A stretch of 64,000 nt of DNA, from positions 82,301-146,300 of the forward strand of contig DATIDG010000024.1 of assembly GCA_035456405.1 (NCBI GenBank). The letters run 5' to 3'. A program made the translations under genes and the position numbers. The notes beneath the pieces are model-generated. The model was not told the origin of the DNA, searched no databases, and saw only the letters and a list, made by a program, of their open reading frames with translations. Below are positions 7,087-16,530 of this stretch, in pieces (within the stretch, counting starts at the first letter, position 1; each line of letters starts with the position of its first letter). The stretch comes from JAGVSZ01 sp035456405 (GTDB lineage: Bacteria > Pseudomonadota > Gammaproteobacteria > Burkholderiales > SG8-39).

Positions 7087-8346
7087 ATGGATGAGAAGCC
7101 TGTCGACACCGATTCCCGCGGCGTCCGCCGCACCTTTCTCAAGCAGGCCGGCGCGGTCGCGATCATGAGCCTCGTCCCCGACGCGGTGCGCCACGCCGCC
7201 TGGGCGGCAGGGTCGGATGCGCCCGAGAAGAAAGAGGTGAAGATCGGGTTCATCCCGCTCACGGACTGCGCCTCGGTCGTGATGGCTGCAGTGCTCGAGA
7301 TCGACAAGAAGTACGGCATCAAGATCGTTCCGACCAAGGAAGCGTCGTGGGCGAGCGTGCGCGACAAGCTGATCAACGGCGACATCGACGGCGCACACGT
7401 CCTGTACGGGCTGGTGTACGGGGTCCACCTGGGAATCGGCGGCCCGAAGAAGGACATGGCGGTGCTGATGACGCTCAACAACAACGGCCAGGCGATCACG
7501 CTCTCGAAGAAGCTCGCCGACAAGGGCGCGGTCGAGGGCAGGAGCCTTGCCGCGCTGATGAAGAAGGAGCCGCGCGAGTACATCTTCGCGCAGACCTTCC
7601 CGACCGGCACGCACGCGATGTGGCTCTACTACTGGCTCGCGGCGCACGGCATAAACCCGTTCAAGGACGCCCGGACTATCGTTGTGCCGCCGCCGCAGAT
7701 GGTGGCCAACATGCGCGTCGGCAACATGGACGGCTTCTGCGTCGGCGAGCCGTGGAATCACCGCGCGATCGCCGACGGCATCGGCATCACCGCAACCACT
7801 ACCCAGGCCATCTGGAAGGACCATCCCGAGAAGGTGCTCGGCACCACCGCGGGGTTCGTGCAGAAGCATCCGAACACGGCGCGCGCAATGACCGCTGCCG
7901 TGCTCGAGGCGAGCCGCTGGATCGACGCGTCGCTCTCCAACCGCCGCAAGATGGCCGAGACGGTCGCGGCGACCGCGTACGTCAACACCTCGGTCGACGT
8001 CATTGTGGAGCGCATTCTCGGGCGCTACCAGGACGGCCGCGGCAGGACGTGGGACGACCCGAATTACATGAAGTTCTACGGCGACGGCGCGGTCACCTTC
8101 CCGTACCTCTCCGACGGCATGTGGTTCCTGACCCAGCACCGCCGCTGGGGGTTGCTGAAGACCGATCCCGACTACCTCGCGGTCGCGAAGAAGGTCAACC
8201 AGATCGAGCTCTACAAGCAGGCGGCTGCGGCGGTCAAGGCCGACGTGCCGAAGGACCCGCTGCGCACGTCGAAGCTCGTCGACGGCGTCGTGTGGGACGG
8301 CCGCGACCCGAAGAGGTACGCCGGCTCGTTCGCCGTGCACGCCTGA
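7087..8346 (+). CDS. nrtA: nitrate ABC transporter substrate-binding protein (NrtA-like)
   Basis: A 419-residue periplasmic binding protein of the NrtA/CmpA family that captures nitrate for import. It has a twin-arginine-type signal (VRRTFLKQAG at about 13-22, followed by a hydrophobic stretch), then KIGFIPLTDCASVVMA, typical of the family. The signal distinguishes it from the cytoplasmic sensor NasS. The ATG at 7087 has GGAG at ideal spacing. It opens the operon nrtA-permease-ATPase-nirB-nirD-nasA-cobA and lies just after the leader terminator. Confidence 0.9.
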   Translation: MDEKPVDTDSRGVRRTFLKQAGAVAIMSLVPDAVRHAAWAAGSDAPEKKEVKIGFIPLTDCASVVMAAVLEIDKKYGIKIVPTKEASWASVRDKLINGDIDGAHVLYGLVYGVHLGIGGPKKDMAVLMTLNNNGQAITLSKKLADKGAVEGRSLAALMKKEPREYIFAQTFPTGTHAMWLYYWLAAHGINPFKDARTIVVPPPQMVANMRVGNMDGFCVGEPWNHRAIADGIGITATTTQAIWKDHPEKVLGTTAGFVQKHPNTARAMTAAVLEASRWIDASLSNRRKMAETVAATAYVNTSVDVIVERILGRYQDGRGRTWDDPNYMKFYGDGAVTFPYLSDGMWFLTQHRRWGLLKTDPDYLAVAKKVNQIELYKQAAAAVKADVPKDPLRTSKLVDGVVWDGRDPKRYAGSFAVHA

Positions 8347-8361
8347 CACCGGAGGCACCTC

Positions 8362-9297
8362 ATGAATGCAGCTCTTTCGAGAACGCTGCGTCCGGCCGAC
8401 GCCGCGCCGCCGCGCGCGGTCGTGCGCCCGCTTCCCTATGCGGCGGCGAAGCCGCCTGCGCCCGCGGCCCCGGCGCCCACTGCGGCGGAGCCACGAGTCT
8501 CCGCCGCCGCCGCGCGCCGCCGCCGCGCGGAGGTCGCCCTGAAGATCCTCGCGCCGCTGCTCGGGATCGTCGCGTTCATCGGCGTCTGGGCGCTGGTCGC
8601 GAAAGGCGGCTCGATCCCCGGCCCGATGACGACGTTCGACGCGGCGAAGGCCGTGTTCGCCGATCCCTTCTACCGCAACGGCCCGAACGACCAGGGCATC
8701 GGCTGGAAGGTGGCGAACTCGCTTGGGCGCGTGGGCATCGGGTTCGGGCTGGCGGCGCTCGTCGGCATCCCGCTCGGCTTCCTGATCGGGCGCTTCCGCT
8801 TCCTCGCCGGCATGAGCGAGCCGATCATCAGTTTGCTGCGCCCGGTGTCGCCGCTCGCGTGGCTCCCGATCGGCCTGCTTGTCTTCAAGGGCGCGCAGCC
8901 GGCCGCGATCTGGACGATCTTCATCTCGTCGATCTGGCCGATGGTCATCAACACCGCGGTCGGCGTGCAGCGCATCCCCCAGGACTACATGAACGTCGCG
9001 CGCGTGCTGGCGCTGCCCGAGTGGAAGATCTTCACCAAGATCCTCTTCCCCGCGGTGCTCCCCTACATGCTCACCGGCGTGCGCCTGTCGATCGGCGTCG
9101 CCTGGCTGGTGATCGTCGCGGCCGAGATGCTCACCGGTGGCGTCGGCCTCGGGTTCTGGGTGTGGGACGAGTGGAACAACCTCAAGGTCGAGAACATCCT
9201 GATCGCGATCGGCGTGATCGGCCTGATCGGCCTCGCGCTCGAGCAGTCGCTGCTCTTCCTCGCGGGCCGCTTCGACTACGCGAAGGACCGGAGCTGA
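8362..9297 (+). CDS. nrtB: nitrate ABC transporter permease (NrtB-like)
   Basis: Inner-membrane permease of 311 residues. An Ala/Pro-rich N-terminal extension (about 1-50) precedes the first membrane helix (LLGIVAFIGVWALVAKGG). The binding-protein-dependent transport domain follows, with a conserved loop VARVLALPEWKIFTKILFPA contacting the ATPase. GGAGG precedes the ATG. The gene begins 15 bases after nrtA and ends two bases before the ATPase gene, so the three form one transporter. Confidence 0.9.
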   Translation: MNAALSRTLRPADAAPPRAVVRPLPYAAAKPPAPAAPAPTAAEPRVSAAAARRRRAEVALKILAPLLGIVAFIGVWALVAKGGSIPGPMTTFDAAKAVFADPFYRNGPNDQGIGWKVANSLGRVGIGFGLAALVGIPLGFLIGRFRFLAGMSEPIISLLRPVSPLAWLPIGLLVFKGAQPAAIWTIFISSIWPMVINTAVGVQRIPQDYMNVARVLALPEWKIFTKILFPAVLPYMLTGVRLSIGVAWLVIVAAEMLTGGVGLGFWVWDEWNNLKVENILIAIGVIGLIGLALEQSLLFLAGRFDYAKDRS

Positions 9298-9299
9298 GA

Positions 9300-10091
9300 A
9301 TGGACCGCCACGTCATCGTCGAGCAGGCCGGCATCACCTTCGACACCAACCAGGGACCGTTCGTCGCGCTGCGCGAGGTCAATCTCACGGTGAAGAAGGG
9401 CGAGTTCGTCACGCTCATCGGGCACTCGGGCTGCGGCAAGTCGACGCTGCTCAACCTCGTGGCGGGGCTCCTGCACCCGACGGCCGGTCACATCTTCGTC
9501 GCCGGCAGGGAAGTCGCCGGACCCGGGCCGGACCGGGCGGTGGTGTTCCAGAACCATTCGCTGCTGCCCTGGCTCACCTGCTTCGACAACGTCCACCTCG
9601 CCGTCGAGCGGGTGTTCCGCGGGGTCGAGCCGAAGGCGCGGCTCAAGGCGCGGACCCAGGCCGCGCTCGCGCTGGTGCACCTCGAGCACGCCGCGCACAA
9701 GTACCCGAACGAGGTCTCCGGCGGCATGAAGCAGCGCGTCGGCATCGCCCGCGCGCTCGCCATGGAGCCGAAGGTGCTGCTGATGGACGAGCCGTTCGGC
9801 GCGCTCGACGCGCTGACGCGGGCGCACCTCCAGGACGAGCTGATCAAGATCGTTGCCGCCACCGGCAGCACGGTGGTCATGGTGACGCACGACGTAGACG
9901 AGGCGGTGCTGCTCTCCGATCGCGTGGTGATGCTCACCAACGGACCGGCGGCGACGGTCGGCGAGGTGCTCGAGGTCGACCTGCCGCGCCCGCGCGACCG
10001 CCTAGCGCTCGCCAACGACCCGCGCTACATGGCCTGCCGCCGCGCGGTGCTCGCCTTCCTGTACCAGAAGCAGATGAAGCAGGCTGCCTGA
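9300..10091 (+). CDS. nrtD: nitrate ABC transporter ATP-binding protein
   Basis: A 263-residue ABC ATPase of the nitrate/sulfonate/taurine type. Walker A is GHSGCGKST, the Q-loop region VVFQNHSLLPW, signature SGGMKQRVGIARA and Walker B VLLMDEPFGALDA. Its single-domain length matches NrtD/NasD rather than cyanobacterial NrtC, which carries an extra binding domain. The start at 9300 is chosen because the strand-forming N-terminus begins here; the long upstream open frame only shadows nrtA and nrtB. It overlaps nirB by TGATG. Confidence 0.88.
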   Translation: MDRHVIVEQAGITFDTNQGPFVALREVNLTVKKGEFVTLIGHSGCGKSTLLNLVAGLLHPTAGHIFVAGREVAGPGPDRAVVFQNHSLLPWLTCFDNVHLAVERVFRGVEPKARLKARTQAALALVHLEHAAHKYPNEVSGGMKQRVGIARALAMEPKVLLMDEPFGALDALTRAHLQDELIKIVAATGSTVVMVTHDVDEAVLLSDRVVMLTNGPAATVGEVLEVDLPRPRDRLALANDPRYMACRRAVLAFLYQKQMKQAA

Positions 10092-12541
10092 TGAACCGCG
10101 CGCCGTTCGAGTCGATCGCGCGCCGGCCACGGCTCGTCATGGTCGGCAACGGCATGGCCGGCGTGCGCACCATCGAGCACCTGCTCGAGCTCGCGCCCGA
10201 TCTCTACGACATCACGGTGTTCGGCGCCGAGCCGCATCCCAACTACAACCGCGTCCTGCTCTCGCCGGTGCTCGCCGGCGAGCAGACGCTCGCCGACATC
10301 GTGCTGAACGACGCCGGCTGGTACGCGGACAACGGCATCACGCTGTACCTGGGCAGGAAGGTGGTACGCATCGATCGCGTGAGCCGCGTCGTCGAGGCGG
10401 AAGACGGCACGCGCGCCGCGTACGACCGGCTCGTCCTCGCCACCGGCTCCAACCCGGTGATGCTGCCGGTTCCCGGCGCGACCCTCGAAGGAGTGCTCGC
10501 GTACCGCGACATCCACGACACCGAGCGGATGATCGCCGCGGCGGCGGCCGGCACGCACGCGGTCGTGATCGGCGGCGGGCTGCTCGGCCTCGAGGCGGCG
10601 AACGGACTCCGCGCGCGCGGCATGGAGGTGACGGTCGTCCATCTCATGCCGTGGCTGATGGAGCGCCAGCTCGACCGGACGGCGGCGGAGCTCCTGATGA
10701 GGGCGCTCGAGGCGCGCGGGCTCGCGTTCCGGCTCGAGGCGCAGACGGAATCGATCCTCGGCGACAAGCGCGTACGCGCGGTCCGCCTCAAGTCGGGCGA
10801 AGAGCTCCCCGCGGAGCTCGTCGTGATGGCGGTGGGCATCCGGCCGAACACCGCGCTCGCCGAGAGCGCCGGGCTGCACTGCCATCGCGGCATCGTCGTC
10901 AACGACACGCTGCAGACCTTCGACCCGCGCATCTACGCGGTGGGCGAGTGCGTGAACCACCGCGGCGTCGCGTACGGACTGGTCGCGCCGCTCTTCGAGA
11001 TGGCGAAGGTGTGCGCGAACCACCTCGCGGAGGCCGGCATCGCGCGCTATTCCGGCTCGTTCGTTTCCACCAAGCTCAAGGTCACCGGGATCGATGTCTT
11101 CTCGGTCGGCGAGTTCGCCGGCGGCGCCGGCACCGACGAGATCGTGCTCTCCGATCCGGGCGCCGGCGTCTACCGGAAGCTCGTGCTCCGCGACGACCGG
11201 CTGGTGGGCGGCGTGCTGTACGGCGACACCGCCGACGGCGCCTGGTACCTCAAGCTGCTGCGCGACGGCGCCAGGGTCGCCGAGATGCGCGACCGCCTCA
11301 TGTTCGGCGAGACGAACGTCGGCGACACCGGCCACCTCGGCAAGTCGAACGTCGCCGCGATGGCCAACGACATGGAGGTGTGTGGCTGCAACGGGGTGTG
11401 CAAGGGCAAGATCGTAAGCGCGGTGAAGGACAAGGGGCTGTTCACCCTCGACGAGGTCCGCAAGCACACCAAGGCCTCCAGCTCCTGCGGATCTTGCACC
11501 GGCCTGGTCGAGCAGATCCTGATCAACGTGCTCGGCAGCGACTACGCCGCGGCGCCCAAGCGGAAGGCGCTGTGCGGCTGCACCGATCGGACGCACCAGG
11601 AGGTGCGCGACGCGATTCGCGACCACCATCTGGTCTCGGCTGCGGCGGCGCGCGAGTTCCTCGAGTGGCGCACGCCGGACGGCTGCGCCACCTGCCGCCC
11701 CGCGCTCAACTACTACCTGCTCTCCACCTGGCCGCGCGAGGCGCGGGACGACCCGCAGTCGCGCTTCATCAACGAGCGCAGCCACGCCAACATCCAGAAG
11801 GACGGCACCTACTCGGTCGTGCCGCGCATGTGGGGCGGGGAGACGAGCGCCGCCGAGCTGCGCCGCATCGCCGACGTGGTCGACAAGTACCGCATTCCGA
11901 CGGTCAAGGTGACCGGCGGCCAGCGCATCGACCTGCTCGGCGTGAAGAAGGAGGACTTGCGCGGCGTGTGGCGTGACCTCGACATGCCTTCGGGGCACGC
12001 TTACGCGAAGGCCCTGCGCACCGTGAAGACCTGCGTCGGCTCGGAGTGGTGCCGGTTCGGCACGCAGGACTCGACGCAGATGGGCAAGGACCTGGAACGT
12101 GCGCTGTGGCGGATGTACGCGCCGCACAAAGTCAAGCTCGCGGTGTCCGGGTGCCCCCGCAACTGCGCCGAGGCCGGCATCAAGGACGTCGGCGTGATCG
12201 GCGTCGAGTCCGGCTGGGAGCTCTACGTCGCCGGCAACGGCGGCATCAAGACCGAGGTCGCCCAGTTCCTGGTGAAGGTGAAGACCGCCGCGGCGGTGCT
12301 CGAGCACGCCGGCGCCTTCCTGCAGCTCTACCGCGAGGAGGGCTGGTACCTCGAGCGCACGGTGCATTTCGTCCACCGCGTCGGCATGGAGTACGTGCGC
12401 AAGCGCGTGCTGGAGGACGCGGCCGGCCGCGGCGCGCTCTGGGAGCGCCTGCAGTTCGCGCTCGAGGGCGAGCCCGACCCGTGGCGCGAGCCCGCGCGGG
12501 CCGGCGTGGACGAGCGGCAGTTCGAGGCCCTTGCCCTATGA
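10091..12541 (+). CDS. nirB: assimilatory nitrite reductase [NAD(P)H] large subunit
   Basis: An 816-residue cytoplasmic enzyme reducing nitrite to ammonium. The N-terminal pyridine-nucleotide/FAD module starts GNGMAGVRTIEHLLE. A BFD-like [2Fe-2S] region follows (CGCNGVCKGK ... SSCGSC), and a second Cys group (CGCTDRTHQE ... CATCRP). The C-terminal sulfite/nitrite reductase domain has TCVGSEWCRFG and SGCPRNCAEAG, the Cys ligands of the 4Fe-4S/sirohaem centre. The ATG overlaps the transporter ATPase stop, and the stop overlaps nirD. CobA further downstream supplies sirohaem precursor. Confidence 0.95.
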   Translation: MNRAPFESIARRPRLVMVGNGMAGVRTIEHLLELAPDLYDITVFGAEPHPNYNRVLLSPVLAGEQTLADIVLNDAGWYADNGITLYLGRKVVRIDRVSRVVEAEDGTRAAYDRLVLATGSNPVMLPVPGATLEGVLAYRDIHDTERMIAAAAAGTHAVVIGGGLLGLEAANGLRARGMEVTVVHLMPWLMERQLDRTAAELLMRALEARGLAFRLEAQTESILGDKRVRAVRLKSGEELPAELVVMAVGIRPNTALAESAGLHCHRGIVVNDTLQTFDPRIYAVGECVNHRGVAYGLVAPLFEMAKVCANHLAEAGIARYSGSFVSTKLKVTGIDVFSVGEFAGGAGTDEIVLSDPGAGVYRKLVLRDDRLVGGVLYGDTADGAWYLKLLRDGARVAEMRDRLMFGETNVGDTGHLGKSNVAAMANDMEVCGCNGVCKGKIVSAVKDKGLFTLDEVRKHTKASSSCGSCTGLVEQILINVLGSDYAAAPKRKALCGCTDRTHQEVRDAIRDHHLVSAAAAREFLEWRTPDGCATCRPALNYYLLSTWPREARDDPQSRFINERSHANIQKDGTYSVVPRMWGGETSAAELRRIADVVDKYRIPTVKVTGGQRIDLLGVKKEDLRGVWRDLDMPSGHAYAKALRTVKTCVGSEWCRFGTQDSTQMGKDLERALWRMYAPHKVKLAVSGCPRNCAEAGIKDVGVIGVESGWELYVAGNGGIKTEVAQFLVKVKTAAAVLEHAGAFLQLYREEGWYLERTVHFVHRVGMEYVRKRVLEDAAGRGALWERLQFALEGEPDPWREPARAGVDERQFEALAL

Positions 12542-12846
12542 GCATCGTCGACGTCTGCGCGCTCGAGGACATCCCGCGGCTCGGCGCGCGCCGCGTCCGC
12601 CGGAGGGACGGCGTCCAGATCGCGGTGTTCCGCACGGCCGACGACTGCGTCTTCGCGCTCCTTGACCGCTGCCCGCACAAGGGCGGACCGCTCTCGCAGG
12701 GCATCGTGTTCGGCGACAAGGTGGCCTGCCCGCTGCACAACTGGACGATCGAGCTCGGTTCCGGACGCGCCGCCGCCCCGGACGAGGGTTGCGTGCAGCG
12801 CTTCGCCGTGCGGGTGGAAGCGGGGCGCGTGCTGCTCGCCGCGTAG
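12538..12846 (+). CDS. nirD: nitrite reductase small subunit, Rieske type
   Basis: A 102-residue Rieske-fold small subunit of NADH nitrite reductase. The two ligand motifs are canonical CPHKGG and CPLHNW, so it probably keeps a [2Fe-2S] cluster, whereas some NirD proteins have lost it. The ATG overlaps the nirB stop (ATGA). It precedes nasA by six bases, fitting a single nitrate-to-ammonium operon. Confidence 0.93.
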   Translation: MSIVDVCALEDIPRLGARRVRRRDGVQIAVFRTADDCVFALLDRCPHKGGPLSQGIVFGDKVACPLHNWTIELGSGRAAAPDEGCVQRFAVRVEAGRVLLAA

Positions 12847-12852
12847 CCCCCG

Positions 12853-15597
12853 ATGGCCCGCAACGTCCGAGAGGTCCGCTCCACGTGCTGCTATTGCGGC
12901 GTGGGCTGCGGCGTGCTCATCCGGACCGACGGCGAGCAGATCCTCGGCGTGCGCGGCGATCCGGCGCACCCGGCCAACTTTGGCCAGCTCTGCTCGAAGG
13001 GCGCGACGCTGCATCTGACCGCGCGCTCGGCGCTGCGCGAAGTGCGCGCGCTTCATCCCGAGTTGCGGCTCGTCCGGGGGGCGCCGCGCACGCGCGTGAG
13101 CTGGGACGAGGCGCTGGATCACGTTGCCGAGCGGTTCGCCGCGATCGTCGCCACGCACGGGCCGGACGCGGTCGCGTTCTACGTTTCGGGCCAGCTCCTG
13201 ACCGAGGACTACCACGTCTTCAACAAGCTCGCGCGCGGCATCGTCGGGACGAACAACATCGACACCAACTCGCGCCTGTGCATGTCGTCGGCGGTCGCGG
13301 GCTACAAGGCGACGCTCGGCGCCGACGCGCCGCCCTGCAGCTACGACGACCTCGACCACGCGGACCTCGTCTTCGTCGCCGGGTCGAACACGGCCTTCGC
13401 GCATCCGGTGCTCCACCGCCGGATCGAAGCCGCGCGCGAGCGCCGCAAGGGCACGCGCCTGATCGTCGTCGATCCGCGCCGCACCGACACCGCACGCGCG
13501 GCCGACCTGCATCTCGCGATCACGCCCGGCACGGACGTAGTGCTCTTCCACGGCATGCTGCACCTCATGCTCTGGGAGGGGCTCTTCGACCAGGCGTTCG
13601 TCCGCGCTCACACCGAAGGGTTCCATGCGCTGCGCGAAACCGTCCGCGAGTACACGCCGCGGATCGCCGCGGGCATCTGCGGCATAGCCGAGCGCGACCT
13701 CGTGCAGGCCGCGCGTTGGTTCGGCGAGGCGCGCGCCGTGCTCTCGCTCTATTGCCAGGGGCTGAACCAGTCGACCTCCGGCACGCTCAAGAACGCCGCG
13801 CTGATCAACCTGCATCTCGCCACCGGCCAGATCGGACGGCCCGGAGCGGGGCCGTTCAGCCTCACCGGGCAGCCGAACGCGATGGGCGGCCGCGAGGTCG
13901 GCGGGCTCGCGAACCTGCTTCCCGGTCACCGCGAAGTCGCCGACCCCGCGCACCGCGCGGAGATCGCGGCGCTGTGGGGCGTCGACGCGCTGCCCGGCGC
14001 GCCGGGCAAGACCGCCGTCGAGATGTTCGAAGCGCTGCGGACCGGCCGGATCAAGGCGGTGTGGATCGCCTGCACCAATCCCGCGCAGTCGCTCCCGGAC
14101 CAGCACGCGGTCCGCGCCGCGCTCGAGCGCGCCGAGCTGGTGGTCGTGCAGGACGCCTACGCCGGCATCGAGATCGCGCGCTACGCCGACGTTGTCCTTC
14201 CCGCCGCGAGTTGGGGCGAGAAGGAGGGCACGGTCACCAACTCCGAGCGGCGTATCTCGCGTGTGCGCGCCGCCGTGCCTCCGCCGGGCGAGGCTCGGGC
14301 CGATTGGGAGATCGCCGCGGACTTCGGGCGCCGGCTCGCAAGGCGCCTTCGCCCCCGCCAGCGCGATCTGTTCGCGTTCGAATCCGTCGAGGACGCGTGG
14401 AACGAGCATCGTGCCGCCACCCGCGGCCGCGACCTCGACATCACCGGGCTGTCGTACGCGATCCTCGACGGCGCTGGTCCGCAGCAGTGGCCGATGCCCG
14501 AGGGGGCGACGGCCGGCCGCGCGCGGCTCTACGAGGACCGCGTGTTCCCGACCGAAAGCGGCAAGGCGCGCTTCTACGCGTGGGGTTTCCGCCCGCCGGC
14601 CGAGCGCGTCGATGCGCGCTACCCGATCCGCCTCACGACGGGGCGGCTGCGCGACCAGTGGCACGGCATGAGCCGCACCGGCACGCTCGCCCGGGCGTTC
14701 AGCCACGCGCCCGAGCCGGCGATCGAGATGCACCCGGACGATCTTGTGCGGCGCGGGCTGAAGCCCGGCGACCTCGCCGTGGTCGAGTCGCGCCGCGGCC
14801 GCTTGATCGTCCCGGCGGCGGCGAGCGACGACGTCGCGAGCGGCCAGGCCTTCATCGCGATGCACTGGGGCGAGCGGTTCCTCGGCGGCGCGGCGGGGTG
14901 CGGCGTGAACACGCTCACCACCCCGGCGTTCGATTCCGTCTCGAAGCAGCCGGAGCTCAAGCACGCCGCCGTGAGCGTCGCGAAAGCCGACCTGCCCTGG
15001 CGCCTTGTCGCGTTCGGCTGGCCCGCCACCGGTACCGCGGCTGCGCTCGCCGACCGACTGGCGGCGGTTGGGATGGCATTCGAGTTCGCTTCCACGACGT
15101 TGATCGGCCGCGAGAGAGAGGGTGCGCTGATACGCGCTGCGGCGCCCGCGCCACCGGCGCCCGCGGCGATCGGAGCGATCGACGCCACGCTCGGCCTCGA
15201 TCACGACGGCGCGATCCGCTACGACGACGGCCGGCGCGGCGTCGGGCGGCGCATCGAGGTCGCGGCAGGGAAGCTGCGCGCGGTGCGTCTCTCCGGCGAT
15301 GCCGCGGCGATCTCGGCAGAAGGCTGGCTTCGCGAGTGGCTCGTGCGCGGCGAGCCGGTCGAGGCGATACGCCGGCTGCTCCTTGCGCCGACGGGCGTGG
15401 CGCCTGCCGGATGCGTGATGTCCGGCAAGGTCGTCTGCAACTGCCTGAATGTGACGGAGCCCCAGATCGCCGCCGCGCTGGCCGACGCGCCAACGTTCGC
15501 GGCGCTCCAGGGCAGGCTCGGCTGCGGCACGAGCTGCGGCTCGTGCGTGCCCGAGCTCAGGCGCATGGTCGCCACGCGCGAGCGCGCTGCGGCATGA
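12853..15597 (+). CDS. nasA: assimilatory nitrate reductase catalytic subunit
   Basis: A 914-residue molybdopterin enzyme reducing nitrate to nitrite in the cytoplasm. The N-terminal 4Fe-4S ligands are Cys12, Cys15 and Cys19 (CCYCGVGCGV) plus the Cys in QLCSKG near residue 50. Mo-bis-MGD domains follow, for example VAGSNTAFAHPVLHRRIE. The C-terminus carries a BFD-like [2Fe-2S] domain (VVCNCLNVTEPQI ... GCGTSCGSCVPEL), typical of NasA enzymes with an integral electron input. There is no Tat signal. The last codons overlap cobA. Confidence 0.93.
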   Translation: MARNVREVRSTCCYCGVGCGVLIRTDGEQILGVRGDPAHPANFGQLCSKGATLHLTARSALREVRALHPELRLVRGAPRTRVSWDEALDHVAERFAAIVATHGPDAVAFYVSGQLLTEDYHVFNKLARGIVGTNNIDTNSRLCMSSAVAGYKATLGADAPPCSYDDLDHADLVFVAGSNTAFAHPVLHRRIEAARERRKGTRLIVVDPRRTDTARAADLHLAITPGTDVVLFHGMLHLMLWEGLFDQAFVRAHTEGFHALRETVREYTPRIAAGICGIAERDLVQAARWFGEARAVLSLYCQGLNQSTSGTLKNAALINLHLATGQIGRPGAGPFSLTGQPNAMGGREVGGLANLLPGHREVADPAHRAEIAALWGVDALPGAPGKTAVEMFEALRTGRIKAVWIACTNPAQSLPDQHAVRAALERAELVVVQDAYAGIEIARYADVVLPAASWGEKEGTVTNSERRISRVRAAVPPPGEARADWEIAADFGRRLARRLRPRQRDLFAFESVEDAWNEHRAATRGRDLDITGLSYAILDGAGPQQWPMPEGATAGRARLYEDRVFPTESGKARFYAWGFRPPAERVDARYPIRLTTGRLRDQWHGMSRTGTLARAFSHAPEPAIEMHPDDLVRRGLKPGDLAVVESRRGRLIVPAAASDDVASGQAFIAMHWGERFLGGAAGCGVNTLTTPAFDSVSKQPELKHAAVSVAKADLPWRLVAFGWPATGTAAALADRLAAVGMAFEFASTTLIGREREGALIRAAAPAPPAPAAIGAIDATLGLDHDGAIRYDDGRRGVGRRIEVAAGKLRAVRLSGDAAAISAEGWLREWLVRGEPVEAIRRLLLAPTGVAPAGCVMSGKVVCNCLNVTEPQIAAALADAPTFAALQGRLGCGTSCGSCVPELRRMVATRERAAA

Positions 15598-16349
15598 CCC
15601 GCGGCAAGGTCTGGCTCATCGGCGCCGGGCCGGGCGATCCGGAGCTCGTCACGCTCAAGGCGGTGCGTGCGATGGGCGAGGCCGACTTCGTCCTGCACGA
15701 CGACCTCGTCAACCGCGCGATCCTCGCCCACGCCCGGGCCGGCGCCCGCATCGTGCACGTCGGCAAGCGCGGGGGCTGCCGCTCGACGCCCCAGGCGTTC
15801 ATCGAGCGGTTGATGGTGCGCCTCGCGCGACGGGGCGCCGTCGTCGCCCGCCTGAAGGGCGGCGATCCGTTCGTGTTTGGCCGCGGCGGCGAGGAACTCG
15901 CCGCGCTGCGCGCGGGGGGCGTCGAGTGCGAAGTGGTGAGCGGCGTCACCGCCGGCATCGGCGTGCCGGCTGCAGCGGGCATCCCCGTCACGCATCGCGG
16001 CGTCGCCCGTGGCGTCGCGTTCGTCACCGGGCACACGCGCGACGGCGCTGCGCCCGACTGGTCGTCGCTCGCGCGTTCGGGATTGACGCTCGTCGTGTAC
16101 ATGGGCGTCGCGACGCTCCCGGGCGTCGTCGCGGACCTGCGCGCGGGCGGAATGGCGGATGCCACGCCTGCGGCGGTGATCCAGCACGGCACGACTTCTC
16201 GCCAGCGGCTGCTCGTCACGACGCTCGCCGAACTGCCGGCCGCGGTAACCGCGGCGGGGCTCGCCAGCCCCGCGATCCTCGTCATCGGCGCGGTCGTCGC
16301 AACGGCACAGCTTTCCATGCCTGCTGTGCTTCAGGTCGCCGCCGCCTGA
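15594..16349 (+). CDS. cobA: uroporphyrinogen-III C-methyltransferase
   Basis: A 251-residue SAM-dependent methyltransferase converting uroporphyrinogen III to precorrin-2, the first step toward the sirohaem needed by NirB. Family motifs are clear: GAGPGDPELVTLKA at the N-terminus, LKGGDPFVFGRGGEE, and the PAAAGIPVTHRG region. It is a stand-alone SUMT, not a CysG fusion, so the dehydrogenase/chelatase would be elsewhere. The ATG overlaps the nasA stop, making it the last gene of the nitrate operon. Confidence 0.93.
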   Translation: MTRGKVWLIGAGPGDPELVTLKAVRAMGEADFVLHDDLVNRAILAHARAGARIVHVGKRGGCRSTPQAFIERLMVRLARRGAVVARLKGGDPFVFGRGGEELAALRAGGVECEVVSGVTAGIGVPAAAGIPVTHRGVARGVAFVTGHTRDGAAPDWSSLARSGLTLVVYMGVATLPGVVADLRAGGMADATPAAVIQHGTTSRQRLLVTTLAELPAAVTAAGLASPAILVIGAVVATAQLSMPAVLQVAAA

Positions 16350-16419
16350 CGCACGCGCGAGCGCAAGGCCCCTCGAGCGCGAGGAGTGGATCTCCCGCCT
16401 TTGCACCAAGGAGGACGAC

Positions 16420-16530
16420 ATGAAAGCACTCGCTTGCGGGGCTGTGGCACTGGCGCTGGCGGCCGGTCGCGATCGGCGTGCCGCGACCCTGAACGCGCTC
16501 AGCCGAGCGCGGCGCGGTCCTCGTCGGTGA
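16420..16530 (+). pseudogene. possible remnant of an exported-protein gene (36 codons)
   Basis: A near-perfect ribosome-binding site (AAGGAGGACGAC) precedes an ATG that starts a signal-peptide-like stretch (MKALACGAVALALAAG). The frame then turns arginine-rich and stops at 16530, overlapping the 3' end of the opposite aldo/keto reductase gene. I read this as the intact start of a secreted protein gene whose body has been lost. A genuine very small peptide is the alternative. Confidence 0.4.

Noticed and set aside
10025..12376. A 783-codon minus-strand open frame opposite nirB
   Set aside because: Composition is shadow-like and nirB on the other strand has complete cofactor motifs.
12328..15204. 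A 958-codon minus-strand open frame opposite nasA
   Set aside because: No recognisable domain; nasA is complete on the plus strand.
16371..16384. Hairpin CCTCG-AGCG-CGAGG after cobA as operon terminator
   Set aside because: Short stem and no T-run; it could be chance in DNA of this composition.
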